Assembly (NCBI RefSeq): GCF_002865585.1
Contig: NZ_CP025581.1
Location: forward strand, 496,001-560,000
Source: Nocardioides houyundeii
GTDB lineage: Bacteria; Actinomycetota; Actinomycetes; Propionibacteriales; Nocardioidaceae
Direction: 5' to 3'
Length of the DNA stretch: 64,000 bases
The notes under the pieces were generated by a model. The model did no database searches. It saw only the letters and a program-made list of their open reading frames with translations, and had not been told where the DNA came from. The translations under genes were made by a program, and so were the position numbers. Shown one piece after another: positions 1-8,446 of this stretch (its first letter is position 1; each line of letters opens with the position of its first letter).

Positions 1-1182
1 GACCGGGCGCAGGTCGAAGAAGATCTCCATCGGCGGGACGAAGAGCAGCGCCCCGGGGACGATGCCGGTCAGGTAGTGGGTCGAGGTGATCCCGTACATG
101 ATCCGCTGGTCCGGCGTCAGCCGGCGCCGCGGCGAGAAGGGATTGGCCCGGAACCAGATCTCGAAGCCGCCGGTGGCCCAGCGCAGCTGCTGCTTGGTGT
201 AGGCCTCGACGGTCTCCGGGGCGTCGCCGACGGCCAGGGACTTGGCGAGGTAGATGCTGCGCCAGCCCCGCTCGTGCAGCCGCAGCGAGGTCCAGACGTC
301 CTCGGACTTGGAGTCGACGCAGATGCCGCCGATCTCGTGCACGGCGCTGCGGCGGAACATCACGTTGGTGCCGACGCAGAAGGCGGCGTTGAAGTGGTTC
401 CGTCCCGGCTGGACGAAGCGGTAGAACATGGTCTGCATGTAGCCCGCGCCGCGGGAGATGAGGTTGGACAGGTTGCCGTAGGTCTGCGGGGTCTGGACGA
501 AGGCCACGGTGTCGTCGGTGAAGAACGGCAGCGTGTGCTCGATGAACTCCGGGTGCGGCACGAAGTCGGCGTCGAAGATGCAGAAGAAGTCGCCCTTGGC
601 GATCGACAGCGCGTGGTTGATGTTGCCCGCCTTGGCGCCGGTGTTGCTCAGCCGGCGCAGGTAGAGGCAGCCGAGCTCCTCGGCCAGGTCCCGGATCTCG
701 TCCGAGCGACCGTCGTCCAGGATCCAGGTGCGGTGCTCGCCGTGGATGGCCAGCGCCGCGGTGGCGGTACGCCGGACGGTCTCCACCGGTTCGCCGTACA
801 CCGTCACGAAGACCTCCACGCCGGGCCGGCGACCCCGGAGGGACAGCTCCCACCGGGAGGCCGGCTCCTGCCCGCGACGCACGAGCAGGGAGTCCCTCGC
901 CGCCCAGTAGGCGTAGGTCCGTGGGTCCTTGGTGCCCGAGAGCACCGTCCACATCGCCAGCAGGGTGTGCACCACGAGCACCCCCTCGGCCAGCACCACG
1001 ACCAGCCACGGCACCAGGTCGCCCCGGTTGTTCGGGTTGAGCAGGAAGGACGCGTAGAGCAGCACTCCCAGGGTGGCGAGCAGGGTGAGGACGATCAGGA
1101 GTGGCGAGTGGTGCTGGTCCGAGGCCGCCCGCCGCGTGCTCGGAACATGTCGGTCGAGCTGCAGGATGTCGTCGTGGTGCAT
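1..1182 (-). CDS. Family 2 glycosyltransferase, cellulose-synthase-like (3' end cut by window edge)
   Basis: This is a processive-type membrane glycosyltransferase that probably polymerises an exported polysaccharide from nucleotide sugars at the inner face of the membrane. The 394 visible residues start at an ATG preceded by a G-rich ribosome binding site. Two hydrophobic segments (about residues 28-48 and 57-78) precede a GT-A domain. The domain has DDG at 156-158, DAD at 204-206, an SED in place of the usual TED at 293-295, and QQLRW (QxxRW) at 331-335. These match the BcsA/hyaluronan-synthase family. The downstream membrane segments lie outside the window, and the polymer made cannot be told. 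Confidence 0.9.
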   Translation of the reverse strand, partial: MHHDDILQLDRHVPSTRRAASDQHHSPLLIVLTLLATLGVLLYASFLLNPNNRGDLVPWLVVVLAEGVLVVHTLLAMWTVLSGTKDPRTYAYWAARDSLLVRRGQEPASRWELSLRGRRPGVEVFVTVYGEPVETVRRTATAALAIHGEHRTWILDDGRSDEIRDLAEELGCLYLRRLSNTGAKAGNINHALSIAKGDFFCIFDADFVPHPEFIEHTLPFFTDDTVAFVQTPQTYGNLSNLISRGAGYMQTMFYRFVQPGRNHFNAAFCVGTNVMFRRSAVHEIGGICVDSKSEDVWTSLRLHERGWRSIYLAKSLAVGDAPETVEAYTKQQLRWATGGFEIWFRANPFSPRRRLTPDQRIMYGITSTHYLTGIVPGALLFVPPMEIFFDLRPV

Positions 1183-1393
1183 GTGCCGTCCCCCCGGACA
1201 AGGTGGGCGTCGGATCGCCCACCGGCATCACGGTAGGCGGCCTGGACCACGCCTTGTTTTCGCGCACGTGTCCGGCTTGTAACGATCCAATTTTGGGTAT
1301 TCATCACTGGATCCGAGCCGTCCCGCCCTGCTGCTGTCGCATGATCACCCTGGTCGGTTGTGCCGTGCGAGCCCGACCGAGGGGGGACGAGAG
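1183..1393. promoter_or_regulatory. Divergent intergenic region between glycosyltransferase and ABC ATPase
   Basis: About 210 bases separate two divergent starts and must hold both promoters. The stretch from about 1255 to 1310 is clearly poorer in G+C than its surroundings. I could not assign -35/-10 boxes with confidence. Confidence 0.4.
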
Positions 1394-2059
1394 ATGGCCC
1401 GGATCTGCTTCCAAGACGTGACCCGGCACTTTTCCGGGGCCGACGAGCCGGCGGTCGCCGGGGTCGACCTGGAGATCGCCGACGGGGAGGCGGTGGCCCT
1501 CGTCGGGCCGCCGGGGGCGGGCAAGACCACCCTGCTGCGCCTGGCCGCGGGACTCGAGGTGCCCGACCAGGGGCGGGTGCTGCTGGGCTCCGGGGGTGAC
1601 GGCGAGGGGGGTGACGGCGAGCAGGTCGAGGTCGTGCTGCTCTACCAGAACTACGCGACGTACCCGAACCTCAGCGTGCGGGACAACATCACCAAGACCC
1701 TGCCCGGGAGCCGCTCGCGCCGGGACATCGAGGCGAACCTGGACGAGGTCATCACCCTGCTGGACCTGGGGTCGCTGGTGAAGCGCCCGGTCTCCTCGCT
1801 GTCGGCCAGTGAGCGGATGCGAGTGGCGATGGCACGCTCCCTGGTCCGTCGTCCCGGGGTGCTGCTGATGGACGAGCCGCTGGCCAACCTCGAGCCAGGG
1901 GTGCGCACGGACCTGCGCGATCGCCTGGTCGCGGCTCAGCGGGCGCTGCGGGTCACCGCCCTCTACGCCACCGAGGACCTCGAGGAGGCGAGCGCGGTGG
2001 CCGACCGGGTCCTGGGCGTCCGGGGCGGCCGGGTCCAGGACCTGCTCCCGGACCGTTGA
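1394..2059 (+). CDS. Divergent orphan ABC ATPase (MalK/UgpC-like, altered signature and switch)
   Basis: This 221-residue nucleotide-binding domain resembles the sugar-importer ATPases (MalK/UgpC) but lacks their C-terminal TOBE domain. Walker A is GPPGAGKTT (38-46), the Q-loop is YQNYATYP with Gln at 85, and Walker B is VLLMDEP (156-162). The signature reads LSASE instead of LSGGQ (136-140). The switch histidine is replaced by Glu at 194 (ATED where MalK has THD). No permease or binding protein is nearby. It may be a regulatory or weakly active ATPase; its substrate, if any, is unknown. The ATG at 1394 follows a G-rich ribosome binding site, which favours it over longer starts. Confidence 0.8.
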   Translation: MARICFQDVTRHFSGADEPAVAGVDLEIADGEAVALVGPPGAGKTTLLRLAAGLEVPDQGRVLLGSGGDGEGGDGEQVEVVLLYQNYATYPNLSVRDNITKTLPGSRSRRDIEANLDEVITLLDLGSLVKRPVSSLSASERMRVAMARSLVRRPGVLLMDEPLANLEPGVRTDLRDRLVAAQRALRVTALYATEDLEEASAVADRVLGVRGGRVQDLLPDR

Positions 2060-2073
2060 GCCTGGGGTGCCGC

Positions 2074-3885
2074 TCAGCACCCGGTGCCGGTGCTCCTGAC
2101 CAGCAGCAGGGCGAGGTCGTCGGCGAGGTGGTCGCCGTGGAAGCCCCGGACGGCGTCGATCACCACCCCCGCCAGCTCGTCGATCGGCAGGTCGCCGTAC
2201 TTCCTCAGCAGCTCGGCGACGCGCTCGGTGCCGAACATGTCGCCGTCGCGGCGGGCCTCCACCAGTCCGTCGGTGAAGACGCACAACACCTCGCCCGGGG
2301 CGAGGTCGTGGGTGGTGTCGTGCAGCTCGGGCTCCTCGAACATCGCCAGCGCGGTCCCCGCCTCGCCAGCCTCCTCCACCTCCCCGGTGGTCCGCAGCAG
2401 CAGGGGCGGGTGGTGGCCCGCGAGGGCGAGGGTGACCAGGGTCCCGCGACTGCTGGGCCTCAGATAGCCGTAGACCAGGGTGCAGTGCCGTTCGGTGTCG
2501 GTCTGGGTGAGCAGCTTGGTGTTGACCCCGCGCAGGGTCTGGGCCGGGCTGTGGTCCGCGCGTGCCAGCGCGCGCAGCGTGTAGCGCGCGGCCGTGCTCA
2601 CGGTGGCCGCCTCGGCGCCCTTCCCGCTCACGTCGCCGAGCACGAAGGCCCAGGTGTGCGGGTCCAGGTCGAAGACGTCGAGGAAGTCGCCGCCCACCTC
2701 GCTGCCGTTCCCGGCCGGCTCGTACCTGCTGGCAAGCTCGGCGCCGCCGATCTCGGGCAGTGCCCGGGGAATCATGCTGGCCTGGAGCGAGGCGGCGATC
2801 CGGGACTTCTCGGCCAGCACCTTCCGCAGCCGCTCCTGGTCGCGGACCCGGTCGGTGATCTCCCGCAGCACCACCAGCCCGCCCGCCGTACGACCCGAGC
2901 TGTCGGTGAGCTCGCGGTGCGAGACGTCGAAGGTCCGACTGTGGAGCCGCTCGGCCTCGTCGCCGGGTCGGGCACCGAGGCCGGGCAGGGTCACCTCCGT
3001 CGGCTCCGTCACCGCTGCTGCGGGCAGGACGTCGTCCAGACGTCGACCGAGCAGGGCGGCCCGGCCGGCGGCGCCCAGCTCGACGGCGGCCGGGTTCACG
3101 TCGACGATCCGGCCGAACGGGTCGAGGACGAACACCGCGTCGGACATCGAGTCGAGCACGGCGCTGCGCGCCAGCGGCGTCAGGTCGACCAGCCGCTCGT
3201 GGAACAGCCCCCACACCAGCACCGCGCCGGTGACGGCGAACGCGAAGGGCGTCAGGTCCATCCGGGCGAACCAGCCGACCTGGAAGTTGTGCAGCAGGTT
3301 CGCCGCCCAGGGCAGCAGCGCGCCGGCCAGCAGTCCCAGCGCCATCCGACGGTAGGTGCGGGCCAGCCGCACCATGCTGATCACGAAGAGCGCGGTCGAG
3401 CCCACCAGGAGGGCGTTGTTGTAGACGAGGATGACCCAGAACGCCGGTCCGGACGCGACGATCGGCAGCTCGTCCCCGGCGCTCGCCTCGGGGTAGTAGC
3501 GCATCAGGTCGTGGGTGGCCGGGATCGCCAGGATCGCCATCACGAGCACCGGCTCCACCGCCAGGAACGCCAGCAGGCGCCGGGTCACCAGGCGGGAGCG
3601 ACCGGTGTACTGGAGCACGAAGACCAGCCAGGCCGGCGCCAGGGTGGTGATGCCCAGGTACTTCAGGTCGCCCCAGCGGCTCTTCACCGCGATCTCGTCG
3701 ACCGAGAGCTCCACGGTGTAGGCCAGGCTCCACCAGGCGACGGAGACCAGCAGGACCGCCAGGGCCCAGCCCATGCGCGACTCCCGCCGCCACGCGACGT
3801 ACGCCGCCATGCCGGCCAGGACCATCGTGGCGAGCGCCGTGAGGGTCGCTAAGAGGGTCAGCACGACGACTTCCTTCCGCACCAT
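2074..3885 (-). CDS. Membrane PAS-domain PP2C/SpoIIE-type serine phosphatase
   Basis: The 603-residue protein has three parts. An N-terminal membrane region of about seven segments (about 1-235) resembles the 7TM sensor of some histidine kinases. A PAS domain follows (about 245-350, with the motif VDVNPAA), and then a SpoIIE/RsbU-type PP2C phosphatase (about 385-600) with GGDFLD, DVSGKG, AGHHPP and FTDGLVEA. Such proteins dephosphorylate anti-sigma-factor antagonists in response to a membrane or ligand signal. No RsbV/RsbW partner is adjacent; the nearest candidate is the ATP-binding protein at 45.3-46.3 kb. The ATG at 3885 is the natural start. Confidence 0.9.
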   Translation of the reverse strand: MVRKEVVVLTLLATLTALATMVLAGMAAYVAWRRESRMGWALAVLLVSVAWWSLAYTVELSVDEIAVKSRWGDLKYLGITTLAPAWLVFVLQYTGRSRLVTRRLLAFLAVEPVLVMAILAIPATHDLMRYYPEASAGDELPIVASGPAFWVILVYNNALLVGSTALFVISMVRLARTYRRMALGLLAGALLPWAANLLHNFQVGWFARMDLTPFAFAVTGAVLVWGLFHERLVDLTPLARSAVLDSMSDAVFVLDPFGRIVDVNPAAVELGAAGRAALLGRRLDDVLPAAAVTEPTEVTLPGLGARPGDEAERLHSRTFDVSHRELTDSSGRTAGGLVVLREITDRVRDQERLRKVLAEKSRIAASLQASMIPRALPEIGGAELASRYEPAGNGSEVGGDFLDVFDLDPHTWAFVLGDVSGKGAEAATVSTAARYTLRALARADHSPAQTLRGVNTKLLTQTDTERHCTLVYGYLRPSSRGTLVTLALAGHHPPLLLRTTGEVEEAGEAGTALAMFEEPELHDTTHDLAPGEVLCVFTDGLVEARRDGDMFGTERVAELLRKYGDLPIDELAGVVIDAVRGFHGDHLADDLALLLVRSTGTGC

Positions 3886-4055
3886 CAGGCACCCCGCGGC
3901 TCACCGAGAGGCCGCGGGATCACGCTAACCGGGACTGGCTGCCACGTCCCGGGATTGGCCGTAACGAGATGATCTCGGTGCCGGCCCCGGGCGTGGTAAC
4001 TGCAGGACGCTGCTCAAGCTGGCTGTGGGGCCCGCGGTGCGGGCATCCTGGTCCC

Positions 4056-4232
4056 ATGGCGTACGACGTGCACCTCGCGGATCGGGTCCGCAGCGTGGTC
4101 CGCTTCGAGATGCGCGGGCGCCCGCTCCACGACTGGCTGCACGTGGCCCCGTCGGCCACCGCCGACGACCAGGACCTCACCCGGTGGGTCGAGGTCGGGC
4201 TGGCCTACGCCGCGTCGCTGCCGCCGAAGTAG
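4056..4232 (+). CDS. Miniature TfoX N-terminal-domain-like protein, middle missing
   Basis: This is a 58-residue protein. Its first 15 residues (MAYDVHLADRVRSVV) match the opening of TfoX N-terminal-domain proteins. Its last 40 or so, ending WVEVGLAYAASLPPK, match the end of the same domain. The central roughly 45 residues expected in the family are absent with no frame change. It is either a real minimal protein or an in-frame deletion relic. TfoX-like proteins were named from competence regulation, but the role of these actinobacterial versions is unknown. The ATG at 4056 is chosen because the family begins MAYD. Confidence 0.6.
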   Translation: MAYDVHLADRVRSVVRFEMRGRPLHDWLHVAPSATADDQDLTRWVEVGLAYAASLPPK

Positions 4233-4325
4233 CCGGCGCCGGGCCGCCGTACCCGCCCGGCGTAACTGCGCATATGAACCCAAGGGTCGCGTGACCGCCG
4301 CAACTGCGCATCTGCACCGGCGGGG

Positions 4326-4342
4326 CGGCGGCGGTGCCGCCG
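4326..4342 (-). terminator. GC hairpin just after the ribokinase-like gene
   Basis: A perfect 7-bp stem (CGGCGGC/GCCGCCG, 3-base loop) lies a few bases past the stop of the last gene of the nucleoside operon. There is no U-tract, as is common for terminators in high-GC actinobacteria. Confidence 0.4.
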
Positions 4343-4348
4343 CGCGGT

Positions 4349-5272
4349 CTAGCAGTCCAGGGCGTCGGCCCGAGGGAGAGCGGACTGCGCGCCGTGGGCC
4401 TGCACCGCGAGCGCGGCTGCCGCGGCGGCCCTCTGCGCCGCGTCGCCTGCCGCCATCCCGCGGATCAAGCCGTCGACCAGTGCGCCGACGAAGGCATCAC
4501 CAGCACCCGTGGTGTCCACCGCCTCGACACCGGGCGGCACCGACCAGGTGGACTCCTGCTCGCCGGCCAGCACCCCACCCGCGGAGCCCAGGGTGATGAC
4601 TGCCAGCCCGCCGACCCGCTCGCGGAGTCGCGCGACCGCCGTGACCGGATCCCACGGCGAGCCCTTGGGGTCGTCTTCTCCGGCGACGACGCGGGCCTCG
4701 TGCTCGTTGACGACCAGCACGTCCACCAGGGCAAGGGTCTCCTGGGCGACGCGTGCAGCAGGGGCTGCGTTGAGCACGAGCAGGTCGGACACCTCGACGG
4801 CCCGGGAGATGGTGTGCGCCACGACGTCGAGGTCCAGTTCGTGCTGGAGCACCACCGCGTCGTACCTCACCCCTGTCGCCCGGGCCTCGGCGAGCGCCTC
4901 GTCCACCTGCTCGCACGTCACCGTGTCATTGGCGCCTCCGTGGATGATGATCGTGTTGTCGGCTGCGTCGTCGACCATCACCAGGGCGATCCCGGTCGAC
5001 CCGTCGGTCACTCGGACGTGCCGGACATCGACGTCTTCCTCCTGCAGAGCGGCCAGGATCATCCTGCCCTCGTCGTCGTCGCCCACGGCTCCGACCATGC
5101 TCACCCGGGCGCCCAGTCGGGCCATCGCGACCGCCTGGTTGTTGCCCTTGCCTCCGGGCAGCCGTGCCAAGGTGCGGGCGCGCGAGGTCTCGCCCTCGCG
5201 TGGGAGGTGCTCAACCCGCACCATGGTGTCGCAGCTGAAGCTGCCGACAACGAGCACGCGTGGTCGGGTCAC
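4349..5272 (-). CDS. PfkB/ribokinase-family sugar or nucleoside kinase
   Basis: A 307-residue carbohydrate kinase. It shows the N-terminal PfkB glycine motif (PGGKGNNQA, about residues 40-48), the Asn-Glu motif VVNEHEARV and the C-terminal signature DTTGAGDAFVGAL with the catalytic Asp. Its position last in an operon with two glycosidases suggests that it phosphorylates the released ribose to ribose 5-phosphate. A nucleoside substrate is an alternative the sequence cannot exclude. The GTG start overlaps the stop of the GntR gene (GTGA), so longer readings into that gene are unlikely. Confidence 0.88.
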   Translation of the reverse strand: MTRPRVLVVGSFSCDTMVRVEHLPREGETSRARTLARLPGGKGNNQAVAMARLGARVSMVGAVGDDDEGRMILAALQEEDVDVRHVRVTDGSTGIALVMVDDAADNTIIIHGGANDTVTCEQVDEALAEARATGVRYDAVVLQHELDLDVVAHTISRAVEVSDLLVLNAAPAARVAQETLALVDVLVVNEHEARVVAGEDDPKGSPWDPVTAVARLRERVGGLAVITLGSAGGVLAGEQESTWSVPPGVEAVDTTGAGDAFVGALVDGLIRGMAAGDAAQRAAAAAALAVQAHGAQSALPRADALDC

Positions 5273-6177
5273 GTGTGCTCCCCGACGAGCGGCGGCAGGC
5301 CCTTGACCTGGGCGAGCAGCTGACTGCCGAAGTTGTCCTCGATCTCCCACTCGACGCCGACCACCTCTACGTTCGCCGGCAGGGCGAGCACGGCCGCGTT
5401 GTTGACCACCACCGCCGTGGCGTCCTCAAGGACGGACGGATCGTGACTGCCGGCCAGGAAGCCGCTGATATCGCCGCTGTAGTACTGGCTGACCAGGGCG
5501 CACATCCGCTGCACCCCCCGCTCGGTGGGGGCGACGGCGAACACGCGACCCGCGGGATCGAGGGTGGCGAGCCGCCGCAGCACCCGCGGAGCCGCGCGCA
5601 CGTTGACCGGCACCAGACGTTCCGGGCGTTCCAGCCGCCCGGACACCTCGGCCAGGTGGAAGTAGGGGACGACCACCACGTCGGCGTCCGCGTCCAGCGG
5701 ACCCTCGCCGGGGTCACCGATCAGTCTGGGTATCACCTCGAGGCCGCTGATCGCCGCCACCCGCTCGGACATGGTGGCCAGGTCGCGGTCGTTGCACTCG
5801 AGGAGCACCACCCTGGGAGTGAGCACCTCGGAGGTGACGACCTCCTCGAGAGCCCTGCGGATCTCGGTGACGGTGATCCCGGACAGGACCGCTCGCTCGA
5901 CGAGCGAGGAGAGCTCGCCAGTCAGCTCCACGGTCCCGAAGACGCGCGGCACGTCGGTCGTTCTCACGAACGTTCCTCGTCTCGGGACCGTGCGCAGGAC
6001 ACCTCGCTCCGCCAGTCGCCGCACAGCACGGTCCACGGTCGAGGGGTTGGACTCAAGCTCACCGGCAAGGGCGCGGCACGAGGGCAACCGGCTGCCCACG
6101 GCGTACACCCCCCGGCTGAGCCGGTCGGTCAACCGCGCCTCGACGTCCTCGACCGATGGAGGCTTCGCCTTGCTCAC
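5269..6177 (-). CDS. GntR-family transcriptional regulator (paralogue 1)
   Basis: A 302-residue regulator with an N-terminal winged helix (about 10-75). It contains LPSCRALAGELESNPSTVDR and the wing motif VPRRGTF. The C-terminal part (about 85-300) is not an FCD, UTRA or aminotransferase domain that I recognise. It carries ECNDRDL, PYFHL and VVVNNAA motifs that recur at matching places in the second GntR protein of this window (26059-26994). It overlaps the dehydrogenase stop by GTGA. It probably senses the imported nucleoside or its base and controls this operon from the intergenic region upstream of the BMP gene. Confidence 0.85.
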   Translation of the reverse strand: MSKAKPPSVEDVEARLTDRLSRGVYAVGSRLPSCRALAGELESNPSTVDRAVRRLAERGVLRTVPRRGTFVRTTDVPRVFGTVELTGELSSLVERAVLSGITVTEIRRALEEVVTSEVLTPRVVLLECNDRDLATMSERVAAISGLEVIPRLIGDPGEGPLDADADVVVVPYFHLAEVSGRLERPERLVPVNVRAAPRVLRRLATLDPAGRVFAVAPTERGVQRMCALVSQYYSGDISGFLAGSHDPSVLEDATAVVVNNAAVLALPANVEVVGVEWEIEDNFGSQLLAQVKGLPPLVGEHT

Positions 6178-7322
6178 GCGTCCACGCTCCTCGTCACCGG
6201 CGTCCGGACCGATCCTAGAGGTGCCCCCGGCAGCACGACCGGCTTCACGACGCGTCCCGAGGCGAGGTCCGCCTCCGCCTCGGCCGCTGCGGTTAGGGGG
6301 TAGGTGGTCACGAGCCGCTCGTAGGGCAGCAGTCCCCGCTCCCACATCCCCAGCAGCATCGGCACGGCGAGCCGGGGCACGGCCCCGCCCTGCGAGAGAT
6401 AGGTGACGCTCCGCCCCACCAGTGCCTCCGCGCGCCAGGGCAGGTCGGTCCCGGCCCCGCCGACCAAGGCCAAGTCGCCGAGCGGTGCCAGCGACGCGAG
6501 GGCGCTGCCCAGCGCCGGACTGGCACCGGAGGTCTCGAGCACCCCGTCCAGCTGCCCCCGCAGCCCGTCGGCCTCGTCATCGAGATGATCGGGGTGGTGC
6601 GCCTCGGTGGCGCCCAGCTCGAGGGCCAGCGCCCGGCGGACGGGATCCGGTTCGACGACGACCACCCGGTCCGCGCCGGCCGCTCGGGCGGCCATCACGG
6701 CGGCCAGTCCCACCGCACCTGCACCGAAGATCCCGATCCGCCGACCCGGACCGGCGCGCAGGTGACCCAGCGCCGCCAGTGCGCCGGTCGGCAGGCTGCA
6801 GCCGAACGGGCCGAGCAGTTCGAGCGGAAGATCGCGGTCGACCACGACCACGCTCCTCGCCGCCACCACTGCGTGCTCGGCCAGGCTGGACTGGCCGAAC
6901 CACTCGGACCCCACGGGCGAGCCGGCGCGGTCCCGCAACGTGGCGGATCCGTCCGGACGGAGTGGGGAGAAGTTGAGAAGGGAGAAGTCGGCGCAGTACG
7001 ACGGTCGACCGGTCCGGCACGGCACGCAGTCGGTGCACCAGGCGTACGACATCACCACGTGGTCCCCCACGCGGACATCGTGGACGTCGGGACCGACGGA
7101 TTCGACCACGCCGGCGCCTTCGTGACCCGTGACCAGAGGCAGCGACGAGGGCGTCCAGGCTCGTGGCAGCAGGTCGGTGTGGCACAGCCCCGTCCCCGCG
7201 ATCCGCACCAGCACCTCGCCCGCGCGCGGAGCGTCGATCTCCAGCTCCTCGAGCCGCAGCGGCTCGCCGGTGACGCGGAGCACGGCGGCGCGCGTCGGCC
7301 GGGAGCGAACCGGGGTCATCAT
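6174..7322 (-). CDS. Zinc-dependent medium-chain alcohol dehydrogenase
   Basis: A 382-residue MDR-family dehydrogenase. Catalytic zinc ligands appear as GLCHTD and TGHEGAG. The structural zinc site is the four-cysteine stretch CTDCVPCRTGRPSYC. The Rossmann fold has GIFGAGAVGLAA. The sequence most resembles NAD-dependent aryl/alkyl alcohol dehydrogenases. Inside a nucleoside operon it could oxidise a hydroxyl on the base side chain or the released sugar; this is inference. The first ATG overlaps the preceding stop (ATGA). Confidence 0.88.
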   Translation of the reverse strand: MMTPVRSRPTRAAVLRVTGEPLRLEELEIDAPRAGEVLVRIAGTGLCHTDLLPRAWTPSSLPLVTGHEGAGVVESVGPDVHDVRVGDHVVMSYAWCTDCVPCRTGRPSYCADFSLLNFSPLRPDGSATLRDRAGSPVGSEWFGQSSLAEHAVVAARSVVVVDRDLPLELLGPFGCSLPTGALAALGHLRAGPGRRIGIFGAGAVGLAAVMAARAAGADRVVVVEPDPVRRALALELGATEAHHPDHLDDEADGLRGQLDGVLETSGASPALGSALASLAPLGDLALVGGAGTDLPWRAEALVGRSVTYLSQGGAVPRLAVPMLLGMWERGLLPYERLVTTYPLTAAAEAEADLASGRVVKPVVLPGAPLGSVRTPVTRSVDA

Positions 7323-8446
7323 GGGCGCGGCACCCTCGGCACGTTCGCGGCGGCCCGGTCCACGGCGGCCTCCTGGTGCGGCAGCAACTCTTGGCCGTAG
7401 CCCTGGATCGCGGCGAGGAACGGGTCGAGCACCCCCGTCCGGGCGCCGCTGAGCTCCTCCAGGATGGCCAGCCCGCAGAACGGGACCACGAACGGGGAGT
7501 AGCCGCCCTCGTGGGCCAGCACGAGTCGGCTGTCGCAGAGTTCCTCGGCCGCCTCGCGGGCGTGCCGGGCGAGCATCCGGAAGCCGTCGGAGTGCAGCAT
7601 CTGGCGGGCCAGCGGGTCCATCCCGTTCCCGTCGAGGCCACTGGCGATCAGGATCAGGTCAGGCCGGAAGCGGGCCAGTGCCGGACGCACCACCCGTTCC
7701 ATCGCGGCGGCGTAGGCACCCGTCCCGGACCCTGGCGGCAACGGCACGTTGAGATTGGCGCCCACCCCGGCGCCGGTGCCGACGACCTCGACCGGCCCGG
7801 ACCCCGGCGGGTAGGCGCCGTCCTGGTGCAAGGAGATGGTCAGCACGGTGTCGTCGGCGGCGAAGATCGACTCGGTCCCGTTCCCGTGGTGCACGTCCCA
7901 GTCGAGGATCGCCACACGAGCGGCGCCACGCCGCTGCGCGTGCCTGGCAGCCACGGCTACGTTGTTGAAGAGGCAGAAGCCCCAGCCGGTCTCCGCCGAC
8001 GCGTGGTGCCCCGGAGGTCGGACGAGCGCGTAGGCGTTCTCGACCTCCCCGTCGAGCACCGCGTCGACCGCGCGAACCACCCCGCCGGCGGCGAGCATCG
8101 CGATCGCGTAGGACTCCCGGCCGAAGGGACTCGAGCCGTCACCGGCGTCGCCCCGGCCGGTGGCCGCCTGGGCCTGCACGGAGGCCCGGTAGTCGGCCGT
8201 GTGGACTGCTTCGACCTGCTCGGGTGTGGCGGGCACCGGGGTGATCGGCACGAGCTCGCGGTCCAGGCCGCAAGCCGCCACCAGGTTGGCGAAACGGCGC
8301 TTGGCGGACGGACCCTCGATGTGCTCCATCGGCTCGATCCACCCGCCGGCCGGAAACGGCCCCGCCCCCGTGCCGGTGTCGTGCCACAGATAGGTCTCGT
8401 GGAAGACCCATCCCGTACGGCGACTGGCCGGCGCCCTCGGGCTCAC
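7319..8446 (-). CDS. Class II HDAC-like / acetylpolyamine-amidohydrolase-type deacylase
   Basis: This 375-residue arginase/deacetylase-fold metallohydrolase has RPPGHHA (active-site His pair), DWDVHHGNGTE (zinc ligands), SGLDGNGMDPL and GGYSP. Bacterial members remove acyl groups from polyamines or other small amides. Next to a nucleoside hydrolase and Qng1-like glycosylase, it may deacylate a modified nucleoside or a catabolic intermediate, but no sequence feature fixes the substrate. It starts with GTG overlapping the upstream stop. Confidence 0.88.
   Translation of the reverse strand: MSPRAPASRRTGWVFHETYLWHDTGTGAGPFPAGGWIEPMEHIEGPSAKRRFANLVAACGLDRELVPITPVPATPEQVEAVHTADYRASVQAQAATGRGDAGDGSSPFGRESYAIAMLAAGGVVRAVDAVLDGEVENAYALVRPPGHHASAETGWGFCLFNNVAVAARHAQRRGAARVAILDWDVHHGNGTESIFAADDTVLTISLHQDGAYPPGSGPVEVVGTGAGVGANLNVPLPPGSGTGAYAAAMERVVRPALARFRPDLILIASGLDGNGMDPLARQMLHSDGFRMLARHAREAAEELCDSRLVLAHEGGYSPFVVPFCGLAILEELSGARTGVLDPFLAAIQGYGQELLPHQEAAVDRAAANVPRVPRP

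Noticed and set aside
1304..3904. Very long open frames opposite and overlapping the phosphatase and ABC ATPase genes
   Set aside because: They arise from high G+C at third codon positions; their translations are Arg/Pro/Ala-rich without any family motif, while the real genes in the other frames show clear domains.
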